A DNA stretch of 10,902 nucleotides from Cyclostephanos tholiformis (Eukaryota > Bacillariophyta > Thalassiosirophyceae > Thalassiosirales > Thalassiosiraceae): NCBI GenBank assembly GCA_036939975.1, contig JALLPB010001168.1, positions 1-10,902 on the forward strand, written 5' to 3'. Numbering within the stretch: position 1 is the stretch's first letter; the number at the start of each line of letters is the position of its first letter. Positions 1-6,600 of the stretch are shown here, piece after piece. Below the pieces are notes generated by a model. That model made no database searches. It was not told where the DNA came from and was given only the letters and a program-made list of their open reading frames with translations. A program made the position numbers and the translations under genes.

Positions 1-268
1 ACGGAGGGATAGTTTTTTGTTCCCGCCAGAAGGCAAATAGGGGTTAAGCTGTTAATTAGGGGCTTCACTACTGTAAATCGGAGCAAAATAGTGTCCCACT
101 CAATTTTGGATTTACTTAAGGACAGGTGCCTTGGTCCGGTGGGGGCTGGACTCCATCCACCCAGCAAAGGCCAGACCGCGGTTAGGGGGGCCAAATTACT
201 ATGAATATTTTTTCGGAAAAAAATTCTGCATTTGAAAGGACTGCCAATAATGCCAAATCTGAGAAAAG
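1..268. other. Non-coding flank left of transposon 1
   Basis: I see no convincing gene here. The sequence mixes AT-rich stretches with a G/C-richer patch at about 127-190. No open frame looks like protein, and I found no tRNA or array. It ends at the TA (269-270) that flanks the left end of transposon 1, so it is the host DNA, or an older element, into which that transposon inserted. Confidence 0.5.
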
Positions 269-270
269 TA

Positions 271-294
271 CGAGTTTAAGCCAAGTCTTGAGTT
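271..294 (+). repeat. Left terminal inverted repeat of element 1
   Basis: This is a 24-bp terminal repeat beginning CGAGTTTAAGCC, immediately preceded by TA. It is the exact reverse complement of 3482-3505. With the TA included, 26 bp match perfectly. Beyond base 294 the two arms share a CCCTT with small offsets, so an imperfect repeat extends further inward. Confidence 0.9.
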
Positions 295-656
295 GTCCCT
301 TGTACCTTACATACAAATGTACCATACTTCTACTGGATTTTTTTTTCGGCACAACTCACGATTCGGGCCACTTTTGGCTGGACCATGGTGGCCAGTGGGT
401 TTTAGCTCATACCGGCGCTCCTGGTGCCAATATGAGCCAACCAAGTATACATCGCCCAACTGCAGGCCATGGGCAATGTCGCCAACGTACGGTTTTGCCT
501 GATTCTTCAATTTGGCGATTTTTGATGCACTTTCCCGCTGGTTGGAAAAATGTCACAAATCAAAATGTTTGGGAGAGGTGTCAATTAGAGGCTATATTTC
601 CTTAAATTGAGCACTAGATTACCAAATATATATTTCTAAACACTTCCTAAACACTT
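295..656. other. 3' subterminal non-coding region of element 1
   Basis: Non-coding DNA lies between the left terminal repeat and the probable original transposase stop. It holds a run of nine T at about 339-347 and a G/C-richer patch at about 361-490 with an open stretch of 67 codons on the minus strand that I do not recognise. An 11-bp tandem duplication (CTAAACACTTC, 636-646 and 647-657) abuts the TAG. On the minus strand this is where the transposase 3' UTR and polyadenylation site would lie. Confidence 0.45.
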
Positions 657-3191
657 CTAATCACTCCCCTCTGGTTCCTCTGTTGTTTCATTGTTTGCGG
701 TCTCCAATTCAGCTGCCGGCGCATCTTCTCTCTGTTGTTCCAATGAATTAAGCCGTCTCTCTCACTCCCGACACAATGCCTCAAACTCCTTGTTTGACAT
801 AGTTGCTGCTGCCAACACCAACTCCTTCTTCTTCATCTCCTCCATTCTTCCGAGGGCCGTGTGTCCAATGTCTACTGTAGTTTGACATGCCTCTGCCAGC
901 TTCCTCTCATTATCTATGGTCCATCTGCTGAACGAAGGTGGCTGCCGATGATTGTCAATGATGTCCTTCCACACTTGAACCTTTGCGGCTTTGTTCATCC
1001 CTGCAACCTTTTTGTGTTGATACCAGGTCAATAGGACAGTCAGATCAGCTGCAGTGAGTTTCGCCGGGTCACTCCCCTTTGCATCAAGAATCAACCTTCC
1101 ATTCAATTTATGTCTTTCAAGCAGTTCGCTGGCTTTCTTTGTCCATATCAACTCCTCCTTCACCACCATTCTCTGCTTCAGCTCAATACTCTTAAACATG
1201 CCATTAGACGTGAGATGATCGCCCCCTGTTGCTGTGAAGATTTGTCCATGCTTTTTTGCATGAGCCAACAAATCAATACGTGCTTGGGTGTGCGGCACGG
1301 TGATCACCTCTGTTGCCTCGATTCGGATGATTGTCCCCTTCAAAACATTTCCGTCGTACCCACTCATGCACAGTGCATGAGTGGCTATGTCATTCACTGA
1401 TTGTGTCTGAATGACCTCTAATTGCTGCTCGTCAGTGCCATCTCCAAATGATCTCTGAACCTTCGAGTTCTGAAGGCACGCTCTATCGAGCAGAACAGCA
1501 CGAACCTTCTTCCACGCAGCAATGGATTGTTCTCTAGAGAATCCATGTTGAAATGCTGACTGAATTGTTGGGCCATCAACCACCTTGGCGTCTGTTCCTC
1601 CAAATACAATGAGCCCAACAACCCAAGGTGCCAAGTTCACCACCTTTTTCTGTTCAATCTTTTCATCAACAATGATCTGAAGATTTTTCCTGAATTGACT
1701 TTGGAATGGACCATAGTTCTGGTCTGTCTCCTGAGAGACTGCAGTCGTGTTTGGAATGCCAGGGTAAAGAATGAAGCCGTGAAATTGCAGCATAGCAAGC
1801 AACTGTTCGTTCAGTTGACCAGGACCGCTATCACATTTCAAAACAACCCACTTTCCGTTGACTGGTGCCAAATCAGGGTAGAGGGGCATGATTGACTTTT
1901 GTAAATACTCGAAGAATTCATCATCGTCCATACCCCTGTTAGCATTCATTCCAAACGACACTGGCATCTGCTTCTCTTCATGACCAAAGAATCCAACAAT
2001 GTTGAGCATGTAGCGGAGGCACTCATTCCTGATGCTCTCATTTTCTTCAGTTACGGCGGCAGTCATGAACTGAAAATGGGGAGGAAGCGCCTCCCCTGCT
2101 GAGTTACTCCCCATTATCATCGTCATTGTGAGGGCTGTCTTCGATGTCGCCTGACCTAATTGAGGGAACCGAGTATCACAAAACATCATTGGTGGACGGC
2201 CTCCACGAACTCCGTTGCTCCCATCCAGTGAACAACATGTCTTGTCCAGATTCAGTATGTATTTTTTCATATGGTCAAATATGACAAACTTTCTATCGCA
2301 ATATTTGCCAAAGCCATACTCCAACAGAAATCTCTCCCAGCTGTCAAACCAAAGGGACAAATTCTGGAACGTTGTCCATCTTACTTGCCGTTCCTCTGCT
2401 GCATTTAATTTCGTATTTGTCAGGTTAACCGCTGTGTCTTGGATGACACGTCGTAGGATCTTTTCTGCCGCTGTCCGGCTTGTACCTAACGTTGATGCAA
2501 AATTTTGGATCATTTTGTCGCGAACATTCAAACCGGTGTGTTTGTTGATCTGATTGATTGTGGTAAAGCTTGCAAAAGCATCGCACAGAAACCTATAATC
2601 GCGACGGGGTATGCGGCCGACGGGTCCCATCTTCATGGGGGATGTACCCACATGACCTTTTCTCACTTCCCGGCAAATTGTTTCTGCACTTGGTCCAACT
2701 TTATATTTTTTCTTAATTTGGTCGGCCACCTGCTTAATGGACATCCCCCCTCCCCCTTCCTTTGCAACTTCTTGGGCATACAATCGCGTCGCCTCCTTGT
2801 GTACAGTGGCGTAGTGACGCTTCTGCTTGACATTTTCAACACAATCCTTCATCGCCGCTGATGCGGTCTTCCTCGTCCGCACGCGATTTGGAGGTGGATA
2901 GTACGTGACAATGTCATCGTCGTTCGACGTTGTTATGTCCGAAACGCCCGTCGCCATCGGACTTGTTGCAACAATCAACGATGCAGGCATGGCAACCGAT
3001 GGCGCAGCAGATGATTTCTTGTGGCCGGGGAGGCGACGGAAGATTTGCCTTCGGATGCTCAGGTTCGCAATGTTGTCGTCTTAAAATCGGGCGACTCACA
3101 TTGCCTCCGGAACAGTTGCCTGCGGCGCCCTCATGAGGAACTGCGCCGCATGCTGCACCTTCAGCAGATGCTCTGCGCAATTCTTCGACAT
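657..3191 (-). pseudogene. DDE/DDD (pogo-like) transposase of element 1, frame broken by three stops
   Basis: This is a transposase for cut-and-paste movement of element 1. The largest intact piece is 2990-762 (742 codons). In the same frame, upstream codons from an ATG at 3189-3191 read MSKNCAEHLLKVQHAAQF and so on, which aligns with the N-terminal helix-turn-helix of the element-2 transposase. TGA at 3096-3098 and TAA at 3081-3083 interrupt it. Past the TGA at 762-764 the frame continues 34 codons as a charged, acidic tail to TAG at 657-659. In the 742-residue piece, a second HTH-like part lies at about 84-112. Candidate catalytic residues are D249 (LNLDKT), D387 (KCDSGPG) and D423 in PNTTAVSQETDQNYG, a spacing of 35 between the last two, and the last block resembles the DDE_1/pogo motif. 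The C-terminal 300 residues are unassigned. Residue 250 is K where the sister protein has E. The stops suggest decay, although the 742-residue piece could still be made from its own ATG. Confidence 0.8.
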
Positions 3192-3343
3192 GCCAATAGT
3201 GTTGAGTTGATTTTTAATCGATAGTATCGACGCAATCGCCGAGGGACACGCATTCTCATGAATTTGTGTGGTGTGAGTTCGTCAGTGCATGTAGGTTTGT
3301 AGGTTATTTTCACCAGGAAGCTGTGGTCGGATCAAGATGGTCA

Positions 3344-3378
3344 GTTAGAGCAAAATGACCGCCAGGTCACGCTCTAAC
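3344..3378. repeat. Inverted repeat in the 5' region of element 1
   Basis: GTTAGAGC (3344-3351) pairs with GCTCTAAC (3371-3378), and nested inside TGACC (3356-3360) pairs with GGTCA (3365-3369) around a GCCA loop. It lies between the right terminal repeat and the transposase start. It could be a transposase-binding subterminal site or part of the promoter or 5' UTR; the sequence alone does not decide. Confidence 0.6.
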
Positions 3379-3396
3379 CGAATATAAACTTTGTTG

Positions 3397-3423
3397 GGAC
3401 CCTTTAATACTGTCAAAGGGTCC
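3397..3423. repeat. Perfect 9-bp hairpin in the 5' region of element 1
   Basis: GGACCCTTT (3397-3405) and AAAGGGTCC (3415-3423) form a perfect 9-bp inverted repeat around a 9-base loop, 18 bp from the preceding inverted repeat. Its position about 60 bp inside the right terminal repeat is where accessory transposase-binding sites are often found, but function is inferred. Confidence 0.65.
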
Positions 3424-3481
3424 ATTATAGTATTCAACTATTATCTGTGTATCTACTTAAGTCAAATGTCACTAAGGGCCA

Positions 3482-3505
3482 AACTCAAGACTTGGCTTAA
3501 ACTCG
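3482..3505 (-). repeat. Right terminal inverted repeat of element 1
   Basis: Reverse complement of 271-294, ending ...GGCTTAAACTCG and followed immediately by TA at 3506-3507. It lies on the 5' side of the transposase gene, so transcription of the transposase probably starts between here and 3191. Confidence 0.9.
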
Positions 3506-3507
3506 TA

Positions 3508-3667
3508 GGTATTGAACAATTTTTCCCTATTTTTCTATTGCCTTTCTGTCAAATCTTCATACTCAATAGTAAACAAAGTTAAAGACACCTTGAGGACTCA
3601 TTCCTTGCACATGGATTCTTATCATACCCAACGCAGCTTAGCCTGGAGAGATTATGGTACTACATAA
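3508..3667. other. Spacer between transposon 1 and the 3' end of the large gene
   Basis: AT-rich DNA with no open frame of note. It runs from the TA at 3506-3507 to the hairpin at the 3' end of the large gene and probably contains that gene's 3' UTR end. I see no feature beyond this. Confidence 0.5.
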
Positions 3668-3691
3668 AAATAAATAAGTCTTCATTTATTT
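3668..3691 (-). terminator. Probable 3'-end signal of the large gene: AATAAA and A/T hairpin
   Basis: AAATAAAT (3668-3675) and ATTTATTT (3684-3691) are a perfect 8-bp inverted repeat with an 8-base loop. On the minus strand an AATAAA (3690-3685) overlaps the TAA stop of the large gene at 3688-3686. This could mark polyadenylation, although diatom polyadenylation signals are weakly defined and the AATAAA sits unusually close to the stop; a better-placed one might lie nearer 3670. Confidence 0.35.
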
Positions 3692-6600
3692 GTTACATTC
3701 ATTTTCAACATACTCAGGACACATGTGTTTTGCACAGCATTCACATAACGTAAGATATAAATCTCCTTTGTTCACGTTAGCCATGGAAAAATCAGCTGTT
3801 AAATCACCATACGCACACCAAGCATCAGCATAACCGTCGAATAAACGAGGGTAAAAATACCGCGAAGACGCAGTCGTAGCCGTAGCTGTCGTCGATGCAG
3901 CTGTTGCGGTAGTACTAGTGATTGCGCACTCAGCTTCAATGCTCTCAAAGCATGTATGATCATTACAGCATTCGCATAAGGTCGGGTACAGGTCCTGAGT
4001 TTCCCGCGGATAGTTGGAAATGATGACATCATTTGCTATGTCACCATAAAAGCACCAACTTTCGTTGCCATGTCTGGTGGGATAAAAATGCCACTCAGAG
4101 GCTTTTGATGGGGTTGTGGTAGCAGCTATCGTGGTGGTCGTTGTGCCTAGCGTTGTAGCCGCAGTAGTTGTGGCGGTAGTAGCTGCTATTGTGATGGTCG
4201 TTATATCCGGTGTTGCAGCTATCGTGGTGGTCGTTGCGCCCGGTGTTGTAGCCGCAGTAGTTGTGACGGTATTAACTGCTAACATGGTGGTCGTTGTGCC
4301 CAGAGTTGTAGCCACAGTTGTTGCGGTGCTAGACTGAGTTTCACACTCACTGCTCACGTCTAAAGTACAATTGTGCTTCTCACAGCATTCACAATTGGTC
4401 ACAGAAAGGTATGAGTTCTGTTCATATGATGTCATATTGTATAAGGCAGCAATATCTTTCTTGGGGCCGTAGAAGCAATAATTTTTACCGTCAACTGTTT
4501 GGGGGTAAAAAACACTGCATTCACTGCTCGTAGCTAGACCACAGCCATGCTTGGTACAACACTCGCACATGGTTGAGGAGAGATATGATTCTTGTTCTTC
4601 TGAGGTCATATCGGCCAGAGCAGTAACTTTCGACTTGGAGCCATACAAGCAAACAATATCATCGCCGAAAATTTGAGGATAATAATACCTCTGGTTGGTA
4701 GTTGTAATAGTGGTAGGGGGCTTCGAAATCGTTGGTGTCATACTTGGACTACCTGTGCGCCCCAAAGCTACAATGCACTCGGTCTCGTTGGCAAACAAAG
4801 AATTTTCCTTCGTGGTATTCAGCAGCATGTACATTGGATAATCATCACCGAATTTGCACACTAACGCCTGGGTGGCGCCGGCTGTAGGGTACCAATATTT
4901 CGTCAGCCTCTTCCCGCATGTAATGTTTTTGCAGCATTCATCCTCGGAATCGAACAAATAGATCGCGACATTGTTGGGCAGTGCCATGTATGCTGGATAA
5001 TCATTACCTGTAATGCAATCCAGGTATAGAAAAGGGGTATCGGATCGTCTCATTAAAATTTCGGGAAACCATTTGATTGGGGTAATAGTTGGAGACAAAG
5101 TTGAAGCTGAGGGATTAGTAAGGGTCGTCGTCGCAGAAATTGTGGTGGTAGTCCCATTCTGATCGGTCGTAGCAGAAGTGGTGGTGGTAGCAGCCGTCGT
5201 TGCTTCTGTCGTGGTAGTAGTGGTGGTTGCGCAATATGCCTCGAGACTATCATAACATGTATGATCAAAACAGCATTCGCATAAGGTCGCATAAAGATCA
5301 TCATTCTCCCGGGGATAGTTGGTCAGTGTGAGATTATTTGCTACGTCACCATAAATGCACCGAGTTTCGTTGCCAAGTTTGGAGGGATAGAAAAACCACT
5401 CGGATGCCTTTGTTGGAATGGTAGTGGCAGGATGCATCGCAGTCGGACTCTGCGTCGGAATTAGGGTTGTATTTGCAGAAGGTGCCTCCACGATCATAAT
5501 TTTTGAGGGCGTGCTTGTTGGAACTTGTGAGGGCTTCGCAGCCTCACACCATATTTCAAGACTCTCGCGGCATGTATGATCCAAACAGCATTCGCACAAG
5601 GTCGCGTACAGTTCATCATTTTCTTGGGGATGTGCGGCCAGTGTTTTGTTATCAGCTAAGTTACCATACATGCACCAAGTTTCGTTGCCAAGTTTGGTGG
5701 GATAAAAATGCCACCCGGATGCCGTTGTTGGGTGCTCAGTCAGATACCGTGTTGGGGTCCCTGTTGGATTTCCAGAAGTAGACTTTACAGTTGGACTTTG
5801 TGAGGGCGAGCTAGTTGGACTATGTGAGGGATTCGCAGTTGCGCACTCGGCTTCAACATCCTCCGAGCATGTATGGTCTAAACAGCATTCGCACAAGGTC
5901 GTGTATAGGTCATCATTCTCCCGGGGATGAATCTCCATGAAGAAATCATTCGCTATGTCACCATACATGCACCAAACTTCATTACCGAATCTGGACGGAT
6001 AAAAATGCCATTGGGATGCCTCTGATGGGAGGAGAGTAGCGGGTTGTATCGCAGTCGGACGATAAGTTGGAGTCCCTGTTAAATTAGCAAAAGTTTCCTT
6101 GGCGGTCGGACTTTGTGAGGGCATTACTGTGTGAACTTGTGAGGGCTTCGCCGTCGCACACTCGGCTTCAACAACCTCCGAACATGAATGAAATAAACAG
6201 CATTCGCACAAGGTCGTGTAAAGGTCATCATTCTCCCGGGGATAGTTGGTCAGTGTGAGATTATTCGCTATGTCACCATACATGCATCGAGTTTCATTGC
6301 CAAGTTTGGTGGGATAGAAAAACCACTCAGAGGCCCTTGTCGGAAAAATAGTTGCAGGATGCATTGCAGTCGGATACCCTGTTGGGGTCCCTGTTAGATT
6401 TCCAAAAGTTGCCTCACTGGTCATATTTTGTGAAGGCGTACTTGATGGAACTTGTGGACTTTGTGAGGGCGTGTTAGATGGACTATGTGAAGGCGTCGAA
6501 GCTGCACACTCGGCTTCAACAACAATCGGGCATGTATGCTCCAAACAGCATTCACACAAGGTAGCGTATAGTTCATCATTCTCCCGGGGATGTGCAGCAA

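Larger units (their letters stand above)
271..3505 (-). mobile_element. Complete Tc1/mariner/pogo-like DNA transposon (element 1)
   Basis: This 3,235-bp unit is bounded by a perfect 24-bp inverted repeat, 271-294 against 3482-3505. Each end is flanked on the outside by TA (269-270 and 3506-3507), the target duplication typical of Tc1/mariner/pogo elements. Inside is one transposase frame on the minus strand covering most of the length. The repeat continues imperfectly for about ten more bases inward on each side. About 390 bp of non-coding DNA lies on the 3' side of the transposase and about 310 bp on the 5' side, the latter with two inverted repeats. The transposase carries three stops, so this copy is probably non-autonomous now. 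The superfamily is inferred from the TA, the end structure and the catalytic-site motifs; no database search was possible. Confidence 0.85.

Noticed and set aside
201..605. 134-codon plus-strand frame at the left end
   Set aside because: It crosses the transposon boundary and terminal repeat, has no recognisable motif, and its text looks random.
2914..3180. 88-codon minus-strand frame overlapping the transposase N-terminus
   Set aside because: It runs in a different frame from the homologous HTH segment and shows no similarity to the element-2 protein.
4116..4337. Val-rich hydrophobic plus-strand frame resembling a membrane protein
   Set aside because: It is the complement of the Thr/Ala-rich tract: Thr and Ala codons read backward give Val and Ala. 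It is not a gene.
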